DNA of 28,433 nucleotides from a virus, in IMG/VR virus record IMGVR_UViG_3300042945_001297, positions 1 through 28,433 of that record; one strand, given 5' to 3'. Made by a program: the position numbers and the translations under genes. The notes beneath the pieces were generated by a model that did no database searches, was not told the origin of the DNA, and saw only the letters and a program-made list of their open reading frames with translations. This document shows, one piece after another, positions 1-7,251 of this stretch. Numbering within the stretch: the stretch's first letter is position 1; the number at the start of each line of letters is the position of its first letter.

Positions 1-96
1 GTCTACGTCGATGGCTCCAAGGTGCGTGTCGCTGATCGGCCACACGCGAATGGTGTCGTTGTTCTTGTAGGTTTCTTTGATACGGGCTACGCGCAT
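1..96 (-). CDS. Calcineurin-like metallophosphoesterase (N-terminal fragment, runs off window)
   Basis: Only the first 32 codons are in the window. The start ATG (94-96) has a strong AGGGAGG Shine-Dalgarno about 8 nt upstream. After a short lead the protein reads VWPISDTHLGAID: a beta strand followed by the D-x-H motif (SDTHLG) that supplies the first metal ligands of the calcineurin-like phosphoesterase fold. Members hydrolyse phosphomonoesters or phosphodiesters with two metal ions. Phage versions may act on nucleotides, nucleic acids or protein phosphates; the substrate cannot be told here. It follows the endolysin by 30 nt and probably belongs to the same transcript. The family call rests on this motif alone because the rest lies outside the window. 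Confidence 0.72.
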   Translation of the reverse strand, partial: MRVARIKETYKNNDTIRVWPISDTHLGAIDVD

Positions 97-126
97 TACT
101 TAGCCTCCCTTTTGGTTTCGCGGAAG

Positions 127-867
127 TTACTCTACGACCCGGACGAATCCGATGACCTGGGCCTTGTTGCGGACACGGATCATTACTTGGCCGCCGTCGC
201 TCTGCGACCCGCCGGGACCAGCCGTGTTTCCCTCGCAACACTGGAAGTTCCCAGCATTGTCGGGCGGCGTCAACACGATGCCAACATGATCAGCTACGCC
301 ATCCCCAGCCCAATCGAACAACGCAATGTCGCCCTGGTTGATGCCAGTCGTGACGACGGTGATGCCGCGCTGCTCTCGAGCGTCAGCCAGCATGAACGGA
401 CAGTACGCCCACTTAGAGCCACGCTTGAACGCCTTGCTGCCAGCCTGCACAAAGCAGTACGTGACGAACATCGCGCACCACGGGCCGATCATGCCGTACC
501 ACTCAGAGAACATCACGCGGTTTGAGTTCGGCGGATTCTCCTTCACGCCGACAAACGAGCGCGCGATGCGAGCGGCCTCTCTGCCAAGCGGCTTCTTCTT
601 CATCCGCCGGTTCGCGCGCACAACCATGGCTGGCGTGCGACGCTTCTTTCCCGACAAGTAGCCCTCAAGCATCGCGCCGTACGACGGCTTGATGTTCGTC
701 GTCTTGTAGCCCAGCTCGTACTTTGCCTGCGAGCAGGCGCGCCCGGTCATCTCTCCGAACACGCCGTCGATCTCACCAACCCAGTAGCCGTGATTCTTCA
801 GGATCGTCTGGGCGCGCTCAACGTCGTCGCCGCGCGTCAACGGACTGGTAAGGGTAAGCGTTCTCAT
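127..867 (-). CDS. Endolysin: peptidoglycan-binding domain plus CHAP amidase/endopeptidase
   Basis: 246 aa. Residues about 10-75 resemble a PG_binding_1 domain (ERAQTILKNHGY, then EIDGVFGEMT), the wall-anchoring module of many lysins. Residues about 97-246 form a CHAP domain: the catalytic Cys is in GPWCAMF (C131), the His in ADHVGIV (H194), and the third polar residue is probably in CEGN (211-214). CHAP enzymes cut the peptide part of peptidoglycan. There is no signal peptide, so export would need a holin, and the XhlA-like gene just upstream is a candidate. The reading frame is open upstream, but the chosen ATG has GGGAGG 5 nt before it and the earlier one has no site. Its place at the end of the structural region favours host lysis over a virion enzyme; the latter remains possible. 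Confidence 0.9.
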   Translation of the reverse strand: MRTLTLTSPLTRGDDVERAQTILKNHGYWVGEIDGVFGEMTGRACSQAKYELGYKTTNIKPSYGAMLEGYLSGKKRRTPAMVVRANRRMKKKPLGREAARIARSFVGVKENPPNSNRVMFSEWYGMIGPWCAMFVTYCFVQAGSKAFKRGSKWAYCPFMLADAREQRGITVVTTGINQGDIALFDWAGDGVADHVGIVLTPPDNAGNFQCCEGNTAGPGGSQSDGGQVMIRVRNKAQVIGFVRVVE

Positions 868-881
868 GCGACCTCCCGTCG

Positions 882-909
882 GGTTCGCTTCCAAGATACC
901 ACGCGAACC
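882..909 (-). other. Inverted repeat between holin-like gene and endolysin
   Basis: A perfect 7-bp inverted repeat (GGTTCGC / GCGAACC; arms 882-888 and 903-909, 14-nt loop) fills the short gap after the holin-like stop codon and ends just before the endolysin Shine-Dalgarno. There is no U tract. It could modulate endolysin translation or mark an RNA processing site. The role is inferred. Confidence 0.35.
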
Positions 910-911
910 AA

Positions 912-1142
912 CTAAATCCTATCGAGCACGTTCATCATCACAGCAGTCGTCGTAGACACCAGCGTGCAAGCAAGCACAATGATCTTGTAGATCTGCGCCT
1001 TGCTCATCGACCTCTGGTTCTCGCGAGCCTCCATCTCCACAAGCTTCTTCTCAAGTTCGTGCAAGTCCTGCCGGTACTCCTGCACGTCAAGGCGCAAAGC
1101 CTCAATGGCGCGAAAGAGTCGCTCTACCTCCGCCTCGGACAT
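912..1142 (-). CDS. Small coiled-coil/transmembrane protein, XhlA-like; candidate holin or lysis accessory
   Basis: 76 aa. Residues about 3-42 form a charged heptad-like helix (AIEALRLDVQEYRQDLHELE and onward), then a short linker, then one hydrophobic segment at about 52-70 (YKIIVLACTLVSTTTAVMM). An N-terminal coiled coil with a C-terminal membrane anchor is the plan of haemolysin XhlA/DUF1043-type lysis accessory proteins. It lies directly upstream of the endolysin and 3 nt downstream of the NlpC/P60 gene. GGAGGG lies about 12 nt before the ATG, rather far for a Shine-Dalgarno. With one TM it could be a pinholin-like or XhlA-type partner; no sequence motif proves pore formation. Alternatively it anchors a virion protein. 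Confidence 0.55.
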   Translation of the reverse strand: MSEAEVERLFRAIEALRLDVQEYRQDLHELEKKLVEMEARENQRSMSKAQIYKIIVLACTLVSTTTAVMMNVLDRI

Positions 1143-1145
1143 AAC

Positions 1146-1856
1146 TCAAACAGCCCTCCGCTGCGTAACGCGCGCTCGCCTGCCACCCTTCTTACCACCA
1201 CCACCAGCACCAGCGCTAGCTCCGATGCCGTACCGGCGAACACCGACAAGATCACTGCGGTCACTCACGTTGCTGATTTTAACAACGTCGCCAGTCTGGG
1301 GAGCATGCAAGAACTTGCCATTGCCAATGTACATACCGACATGCCCAGGCCCCTGAGCGCTCGGGCTGAAGAACATCAAGTCTCCAGCCTGCATACGATT
1401 GACTGGCACTGGCGTGCCGGCGCGGAACTGGTCGTACGTCACTCGAGGAATGTCCACGCCGTACTTGGCAAAGGCGTACTCCATCAAGCTGGAACAGTCA
1501 AAGCCAACCGTGTTCGCGCCCTGAGCAAACCCTCGGCTCGGGCCGCCAGGTCCACCACCACCCCAAGAGTACGGAACGCCACGCATCATCAGCGCAGCGC
1601 GCACAACAGCCTTCCCGATCTGCGACGTAGGCGGAATCGGCACATCATCAGCTCTGCCAAACGGCATACCCGTAGTCGGACTGATCCCGCTAGCAACAGC
1701 AGTGGCGACACCAGTATCCGGAGCTGCGATCTCCGGCAAGTCAATCTCCACAGGCACATCGATGTTCGGCACGCGAAACCGCGTCTGCCGCTGCATGATC
1801 TTCAGATTCTGACGAAGCGCATCATCCTCATCGATTGACAGCTGCGGAAGTCTCAT
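1146..1856 (-). CDS. NlpC/P60 peptidoglycan hydrolase, probably virion-associated
   Basis: 236 aa from the ATG at 1856. The C-terminal part (about 80-212) is an NlpC/P60 papain-like domain: Cys121 in VGFDCSSLMEY, His172 in GPGHVGMYIG, His184 in FLHAPQ. These enzymes cut D-gamma-Glu-diaminopimelate or related stem-peptide bonds. Residues 1-80 are a Pro/Val-rich, low-complexity N-terminus, and the tail is Gly/Arg-rich (GAGGGGKKGGRR). It directly follows the giant ejection-type protein and precedes the lysis genes, so it may be carried in the particle to open the wall at infection. The frame stays open upstream to a GTG at 1931 through a C8-A3-C8 tract. The chosen ATG overlaps the stop of a 38-aa ORF (ATGA) but has no Shine-Dalgarno. 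The true N-terminus is uncertain: coupling, or a -1 slip on the C tract, could both supply it. Confidence 0.85.
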   Translation of the reverse strand: MRLPQLSIDEDDALRQNLKIMQRQTRFRVPNIDVPVEIDLPEIAAPDTGVATAVASGISPTTGMPFGRADDVPIPPTSQIGKAVVRAALMMRGVPYSWGGGGPGGPSRGFAQGANTVGFDCSSLMEYAFAKYGVDIPRVTYDQFRAGTPVPVNRMQAGDLMFFSPSAQGPGHVGMYIGNGKFLHAPQTGDVVKISNVSDRSDLVGVRRYGIGASAGAGGGGKKGGRRARVTQRRAV

Positions 1857-1969
1857 GTAGCGTAGGGGGGGGTTTGGGGGGGGTCCAAGACCAATAAGCG
1901 GTACAGCTCGTTGGCCTGATGAAGGATACACTCCTCATCAAACAACAAAGAACAAGCCGCCCCGATCAC
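1853..1969 (-). CDS. Possible 38-aa gene overlapping the NlpC/P60 start
   Basis: GTG (1967-1969) to TGA (1853-1855), 38 aa, not matched to any family I know. The middle (DEECILHQANELYRLLVL) reads like an amphipathic helix and the end is DPPQTPPYAT. Support: (i) TAAGGT lies exactly 6 nt before the GTG, the spacing seen at other genes here; (ii) AAGG could also act as a weak Shine-Dalgarno; (iii) its stop overlaps the NlpC ATG as ATGA, the usual coupling arrangement in this genome. It contains C8-A3-C8, where a -1 slip would join it in frame to the NlpC protein. Alternatives: the N-terminal part of one longer NlpC protein broken by a homopolymer error, or chance. Confidence 0.42.
   Translation of the reverse strand: MIGAACSLLFDEECILHQANELYRLLVLDPPQTPPYAT
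1865..1883. repeat. G8-TTT-G8 tract (C8-AAA-C8 on the coding strand)
   Basis: Two runs of eight G on the plus strand separated by TTT. On the coding strand it is C8-A3-C8 and lies in the overlap of the 38-aa ORF and the upward extension of the NlpC frame. A closely similar G8-AAA-G8 occurs at 28121-28139. The plus strand could form a G-quadruplex, and the C runs are typical slippage sites. Confidence 0.9.
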
Positions 1970-1975
1970 GCATCT

Positions 1976-1981
1976 ACCTTA
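1976..1981 (-). promoter_or_regulatory. Candidate leaderless -10 box TAAGGT for the 38-aa ORF
   Basis: TAAGGT followed by 6 nt (AGATGC) and GTG. It fits the TANNNT-N6-8-start pattern found at eight other genes in the window. No clear -35 is seen. It overlaps a possible weak AAGG ribosome site, so the two readings compete. Confidence 0.3.
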
Positions 1982-1991
1982 AAGGTTGTCG

Positions 1992-4900
1992 TCACTGCGC
2001 GTGAATCTCAGCGACGCTCTGCGCCGTGTTCGCATCCTCGGCACTCTTCCTTCGCGCCTCGTCACGCAAGAAAGATTCCCAATCGCGCTCCTGACGCTCC
2101 CGCCAAATAGGCCCATACCCAGGATACGAAGCTTCAGGAAAACCAAGGATCTTCCACATAAACGCGGCAAAGTTCTTCTTCGGATCATCAACAACAGAAG
2201 CAATGTCGCCACGCCGCTGCTGCTCAAACTCCTCAGGCAACTCAAACGACTCAGTCTGCCGCTCGTACACGCGACCAGGGAACGGCAGCGCGTTCGACGC
2301 TCGACCAGAGCTGCTCATCAACGTCGGGCTAAGCGGCACCATCCTAAAGAACTTGTTGAACACAAACTCCCAAAACTGTCCGCTGCGCCAACTATCAATC
2401 GGAAGACCATACTGATCCCTAGCTTCCTTCAGCGCGCCGTTCCGATCAAATTCCTCAACAGGCTCGCCACTTAGAGCGCTTTGAGCAGCCATACCAATAA
2501 GCATGCTATTCGTGATTACTGGATTGAAGTACGAAGCAAGAGAACCAGGAGCAGTAGACAACGAACCACTACGACTGCCAAGATCAGCAACAGTCTGAAG
2601 CGGCCACCAACCACCAGTGCTACGACCAATCGTCACAGTCTGAGGCGTCATCCCACCAACCTCAGTCTCAACCTGAAAGAACGGAATGAAGTCCTCAGCG
2701 TAAGGAACCTGCACACCATGCGCCTCCTGATACATAGCGCCAAGCTCAGACAACTGCTGAATAAACAACGCTCGACCAGGGTACTTCGCCGGCATCGTAA
2801 AGAACGTCAACTTCAGCATGTGCGCGTACCACTGCCAGAACGGCACAGCGATACGCATGATTGAAGCAGCGCGCCCACCCTGATGAAGGTTCCCCAAGAA
2901 ATCCATCGACTCTTGCATCCACCGCTGATGCAACAACAAGAAGTTCGGATCACGATTCGCCATCGCATCAAGCATCTCTATCGCACCATCATTCAACCGC
3001 TGCGCGCTCCCCATAAACCGTCGCCCCTCAGGAGAGTTCTTGATCGCGTACGGATACGCCCTGGAATACCACACGGCAAGACGACCAAAGTCCTCGCTCA
3101 TGCCATTGATCTTACGCATCGAATTCATCCACCAACCAATCCACGAAAACGCTCCCTCAGCAAGCGTCGGCGGGCGAAGATCACCAGGCTTACGACGAAC
3201 ACCACCAATTGCAGCTGTCTGCTGCTCAAAGTAACGCTGACGCAACTCCGCCGGCATAGGCATCTTCTTACCATCAGGACCAACCTCAACGCCACGCAAC
3301 GCAAGCGCCGCATAATAGAACGCTCGAGGCCCAGCCCCAGCCATAATCGCCAGCATCGTTGACCCAATGAAATTGTTGACCGCGGTACGCGGAAGCACAT
3401 TCAGCGTCAACGTACGCCACGCCCGAGCAGCCTGATCAATCCGATAAAAGAAACCACCAGTAGCTGTGTTCTTCTTAGGACGCACCCTGTACGCATCTTT
3501 CTCAAGCGCATCCTGAATACCATCCCACGTCCTTCGCGGCATCAAGTAATACTCGCCAGGACTCTCAGGATCAATCGTCCGCTCATTCAAAACATTCCGC
3601 ACCATGTCACCAAGCTCAACATCCTCAGTGCCACGCGTCACACCAAACGACACACGCTCCGAAGGCTTCGTCGCCCTTGGCGCTCGAGGATTGATCACCA
3701 CAAAATCCGTAATCTCATACTCAATACCCTGCGCGCGAATCACACGCTGCAACGCCTCCTGCTCAGTCAAAGCGACACCATCATTAACCATCTCCTGAGC
3801 GCGCTCAAGCGTTTCCCTGGTGAACTGAAACTTGATACTCGTAGCATCCACAAGTTCCTGCATCTTCTTACGCCAACCAGCAGCAGCCACAAGCTCAGCC
3901 GTATCAAACAACAAGTTCTCCCACATCTGAGCGCTCTCCTGAGCCGTCTCAAAAAAGAAACCCTCACTGCGCTTCAAACGACCAGCACGCATTGGGCCGC
4001 CACCAGGAGTCAAATCAATCGTCTTCGGACCACGAACATCAATGATGCTCCCGAGACTCTCAAAGTCTGGCGTCTGCACAAGATGCAACACAGCACCCTG
4101 ATCAGTCGCCTCAACCCTGGCAATGAACTCGTCAAGTACCTCGTTGCGCGCTCGAGCAATCGTATACGCATCAAAAGCGCGCCAACCCTTAATCTGCACC
4201 ACCGCAAACCGCTCACTCACATCAATAGCTGCGCGGATCTCGCCCGTGTCAAGAACCGTATTCCCAGTCTCAAGTACGCGCTTAGCCTCGCGCACAGCAG
4301 CATCACGCGCCTTCAAACGCTCCTTCAACGTCACCTTCTCAGCAGACAACCGAGCGCCAATCTCAACCGCACTAGCAAGACCAGCAACACGCTCCTCAGC
4401 CTTAGCCAACTTAGCCTTAGCCCTAGCAACGGCCTTAGCATCAGGAGTCGGGAACGACAACAAACGCTCCACATCATCACGAAGAAGCTCCGCCCGCTGC
4501 TGAGCCAAACCAAGTTCGCGCTCACCAGCACGACGCATACCAAGCGACTCCAACACACCAGCACGCTCAGCCTCAACCTCACTAACCACACGCTCCTGAG
4601 CAGCACGCTCAGCCTCCGCCGCGCGAGCAGCCTCATACGCACCACGCGCCTGCTCAGGCAACTCGGCCAACCGCTCCTCAGGAAGATTCAACCCAGACAA
4701 CGAAGCAACAGCCTCTCGAGCACGCTCGCGCCGATACTCGCCACCAAGCCTCGCAACACCCATTTCCTCAGCCGCCCGACTAAACCTAGCCGCCATCTCC
4801 TCATCACCAGCACGACGAGCAAGCTGCGCCCCGCGAAGCAAATTCTTCAACAAGTCAGCACGAACACTTTCATACCTGGCAACACTCTTAGACCGCCCAT

Positions 4901-7235
4901 ACGAACCCCAGCCAGTCTCATCACCAAACCTAAGAACAATCCTGCTAAGACGCTGCACACGCTTCTGCACCTTCACAAGCTCAGCAATACCGCGATTAAC
5001 CTCACTACGCCTAGCACGCGCCTTAATCTCAAACTCTGGATCAAGAACGGTAAGACGAATATAATTCGCGCGCCTAGCCGTCATCGGAGTTTCACCAACA
5101 ACAGACTCCGAAATCAGAATGTCATTCTGCCGACCAAGAGGCATAGCCGCCTCACGCACCCGAGCCATCACAGCAGGATCAACCTCAACACGCTCCAACT
5201 CATCAAGATAATTCGCAGCCTCATTCCACCTACGAATCTGCTTCTGATCCTCAGCATCAAGCCTTTCACCATCACGCTTCCGCTGAGCAACCAACTCCTC
5301 TGACTTCTGACGATAAAACGCAGCTTCAACCTTAGGCGTAAGCGGAGTCTTCTCATCAAACATCACGCCAGACCTGTTCAAGTTCCAAGCAACACGCTGC
5401 TTCACAGCCGGCGTAGCATCACGCCCAATAGCCTCAGTCAGAATATTCGCAATCTCAACCCTGACGTTATCCACCACATTCGCCTGAAGCTGCGTCTCGC
5501 GAAAAGCAGGACGCCTCTGCAACCGGCCACGATACCTCTCAGCAAACGGAAGAGTTGAACCTGCATAACGCTGCCGAGCAGCAAGCGCAACATTCCCAAC
5601 CAACCCGCGACCCGAATACCCAACAAGAACCTCAGGCCGAATCGTCTCAACCTCACCAGCCGCAACACGCTCACGCAACGCAGCATTCTCACGCAACACG
5701 CGCTCACGCTCAATCGTATCCTGAAGCCACGTACCCGAACGAACCTCCGGCACAGCCCTCGGAGTTGGCACAACCTGAGCCGCCGCACCACCAACTGTCA
5801 CTCGACGCCCAGCCTGAGCAAGCCCACGACCCCTAGCACCCAAAGCACCAGCACGACCAGCAATGCCACCAGCACGACTGGCCGTCCGAGCAGCAATGTT
5901 CAACGCAAGAACAAACTCCATCGGATTGTCCCTGGCAAAATTCAAAAGCGCACCAAAGAATCCGATGCGATCATTCTCCGAGTACGCGAAACCATAGGGC
6001 TGAAGAGAACCACGAATAAGATTCATCGCCTCAGTCGTATCCCCACCAGCAGCATCAGTAGTCGCATCAACAATCGCTGCCACGCCAGCAGGCGTTGCGC
6101 CCAGCTCGCCAACTCCACGAACAAGGTTACGACCAAGAAGCGTGAAATAATCGTTCTTATTGCTAGCCTGGAAGATCTTCTCCTCAACAGGAGTCGCCGC
6201 CCAATTAGACGTATCAAACCCATTCTGCTCAGCCCGGTACCGCATCTGCTGATCAACCATCGGCGGAAACGGCGTCTCGTACTGCTCTCGAGTTAGATTC
6301 TCCGACAACAAAGACCTCTGCATTGCCGGCAATTCGCCCTCAGCTGAGCGCTGCATCATGTCAACAAGCCACGGCTCAGCGCCAGGAACAGGCTCTTTGA
6401 TGTCGCTAGACGCATCAATGTACTGATTCGGATTCGCCGACATATCAAGAAACATCTCGTTAACATCGCCATACGTCGTCATCGTCTTAGCACCAGGAGC
6501 AACAGCCTGGGGTCCACCAGCAAGGCCCCTAATGCCAGACGGCGTAGGAAGAAACGGCGTCTGCGAAATGCCCCTTCGAATAGAAGGCAAACTAACCGCA
6601 GCAGGAGCCGTTGCAATGCGCGCAAGCGCCATACCAGTACCAGCCGCAGCCTCCCCAATTGTCTCTTCGCCACGCGTCCCAGGCTCGTCTCCAGCCGTAG
6701 GAAGCCCACCAACGAAACGAGCGCCTCTTAGCGCCTGCTCAGCCGCATACTGCGGAATACCAAGATCAGTAGCGATTCCACCAATACGCCCAATCGGAGT
6801 GCGGCGAACACCTTTCTGAATAAGTTTCGGAATTCGCTCAGAAACAAAATCCCCAACTTCTCCGCTGAGAAAATCAAGCGCGTCCGCAGCAGACGCAAAC
6901 ACAGGCGGCTCATCCCTATCACGCAACCGTCGAGCACCAGCACCACGCGCACCAACGCCACGCAAAAGACCAGCCTGCTCAGAAGCCTGACGAAGATCAG
7001 GCTCATCATCAGGCTCGCGCCCAACTTGCGAACGGTACAGTTCGCGGAATGCTTCTCGCTCAGCCTGGTTGACAGGATCTTCTCGAGGATCAAACACCAA
7101 CCCGTACCTGTCGTACAAGGCGGCAAGCGGAGCTGGGCGACCAACAGGCCTAGCCGCAGCAGGCTGCTGCGCCTTTGGCGTAACACTAGGTGCTTTTACA
7201 ACAGTACGAGACTTGACAATTCTGCGCTTAGCCAC
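1992..7235 (-). CDS. Giant internal virion/ejection-type protein (1747 aa)
   Basis: The largest gene of the window. The N-terminus is basic (MAKRRIVKSR); residues about 90-260 are Ala/Gly/Arg-rich. Residues about 745-1000 are long charged helical coiled coil. Around 1285-1312 is a hydrophobic stretch (NNFIGSTMLAIMAGAG). The C-terminal 450 residues (NVLPRTAVNNFIG, later FWQWYAHMLKLTFF) recall the large polyvalent-protein C-terminal domains (LPD38-like) of other phages, a tentative match from memory. No enzyme motif was found. Size and place after two smaller structural proteins parallel T7 gp14-gp15-gp16, whose products leave the virion and form a conduit across the envelope. The start is GTG with TAGAAT 6 nt upstream and no Shine-Dalgarno. 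The assignment as ejection protein is inferred from size, composition and order. Confidence 0.65.
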   Translation of the reverse strand: MAKRRIVKSRTVVKAPSVTPKAQQPAAARPVGRPAPLAALYDRYGLVFDPREDPVNQAEREAFRELYRSQVGREPDDEPDLRQASEQAGLLRGVGARGAGARRLRDRDEPPVFASAADALDFLSGEVGDFVSERIPKLIQKGVRRTPIGRIGGIATDLGIPQYAAEQALRGARFVGGLPTAGDEPGTRGEETIGEAAAGTGMALARIATAPAAVSLPSIRRGISQTPFLPTPSGIRGLAGGPQAVAPGAKTMTTYGDVNEMFLDMSANPNQYIDASSDIKEPVPGAEPWLVDMMQRSAEGELPAMQRSLLSENLTREQYETPFPPMVDQQMRYRAEQNGFDTSNWAATPVEEKIFQASNKNDYFTLLGRNLVRGVGELGATPAGVAAIVDATTDAAGGDTTEAMNLIRGSLQPYGFAYSENDRIGFFGALLNFARDNPMEFVLALNIAARTASRAGGIAGRAGALGARGRGLAQAGRRVTVGGAAAQVVPTPRAVPEVRSGTWLQDTIERERVLRENAALRERVAAGEVETIRPEVLVGYSGRGLVGNVALAARQRYAGSTLPFAERYRGRLQRRPAFRETQLQANVVDNVRVEIANILTEAIGRDATPAVKQRVAWNLNRSGVMFDEKTPLTPKVEAAFYRQKSEELVAQRKRDGERLDAEDQKQIRRWNEAANYLDELERVEVDPAVMARVREAAMPLGRQNDILISESVVGETPMTARRANYIRLTVLDPEFEIKARARRSEVNRGIAELVKVQKRVQRLSRIVLRFGDETGWGSYGRSKSVARYESVRADLLKNLLRGAQLARRAGDEEMAARFSRAAEEMGVARLGGEYRRERAREAVASLSGLNLPEERLAELPEQARGAYEAARAAEAERAAQERVVSEVEAERAGVLESLGMRRAGERELGLAQQRAELLRDDVERLLSFPTPDAKAVARAKAKLAKAEERVAGLASAVEIGARLSAEKVTLKERLKARDAAVREAKRVLETGNTVLDTGEIRAAIDVSERFAVVQIKGWRAFDAYTIARARNEVLDEFIARVEATDQGAVLHLVQTPDFESLGSIIDVRGPKTIDLTPGGGPMRAGRLKRSEGFFFETAQESAQMWENLLFDTAELVAAAGWRKKMQELVDATSIKFQFTRETLERAQEMVNDGVALTEQEALQRVIRAQGIEYEITDFVVINPRAPRATKPSERVSFGVTRGTEDVELGDMVRNVLNERTIDPESPGEYYLMPRRTWDGIQDALEKDAYRVRPKKNTATGGFFYRIDQAARAWRTLTLNVLPRTAVNNFIGSTMLAIMAGAGPRAFYYAALALRGVEVGPDGKKMPMPAELRQRYFEQQTAAIGGVRRKPGDLRPPTLAEGAFSWIGWWMNSMRKINGMSEDFGRLAVWYSRAYPYAIKNSPEGRRFMGSAQRLNDGAIEMLDAMANRDPNFLLLHQRWMQESMDFLGNLHQGGRAASIMRIAVPFWQWYAHMLKLTFFTMPAKYPGRALFIQQLSELGAMYQEAHGVQVPYAEDFIPFFQVETEVGGMTPQTVTIGRSTGGWWPLQTVADLGSRSGSLSTAPGSLASYFNPVITNSMLIGMAAQSALSGEPVEEFDRNGALKEARDQYGLPIDSWRSGQFWEFVFNKFFRMVPLSPTLMSSSGRASNALPFPGRVYERQTESFELPEEFEQQRRGDIASVVDDPKKNFAAFMWKILGFPEASYPGYGPIWRERQERDWESFLRDEARRKSAEDANTAQSVAEIHAQ

Positions 7236-7241
7236 AAAAAC

Positions 7242-7247
7242 ATTCTA
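7242..7247 (-). promoter_or_regulatory. Candidate leaderless -10 box TAGAAT for the 1747-aa gene
   Basis: GG-TAGAAT then 6 nt (GTTTTT) then GTG. No purine-rich ribosome site lies between. The same GGTAGAAT at the same spacing precedes the 464-aa gene. No convincing -35 was seen. Confidence 0.5.
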
Positions 7248-7251
7248 CCGG

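Noticed and set aside
4083-5303. 406-aa plus-strand ORF
   Set aside because: Antisense to the giant gene. Ser/Leu/Thr/Arg-rich composition is that of an opposite-strand shadow, with no motif.
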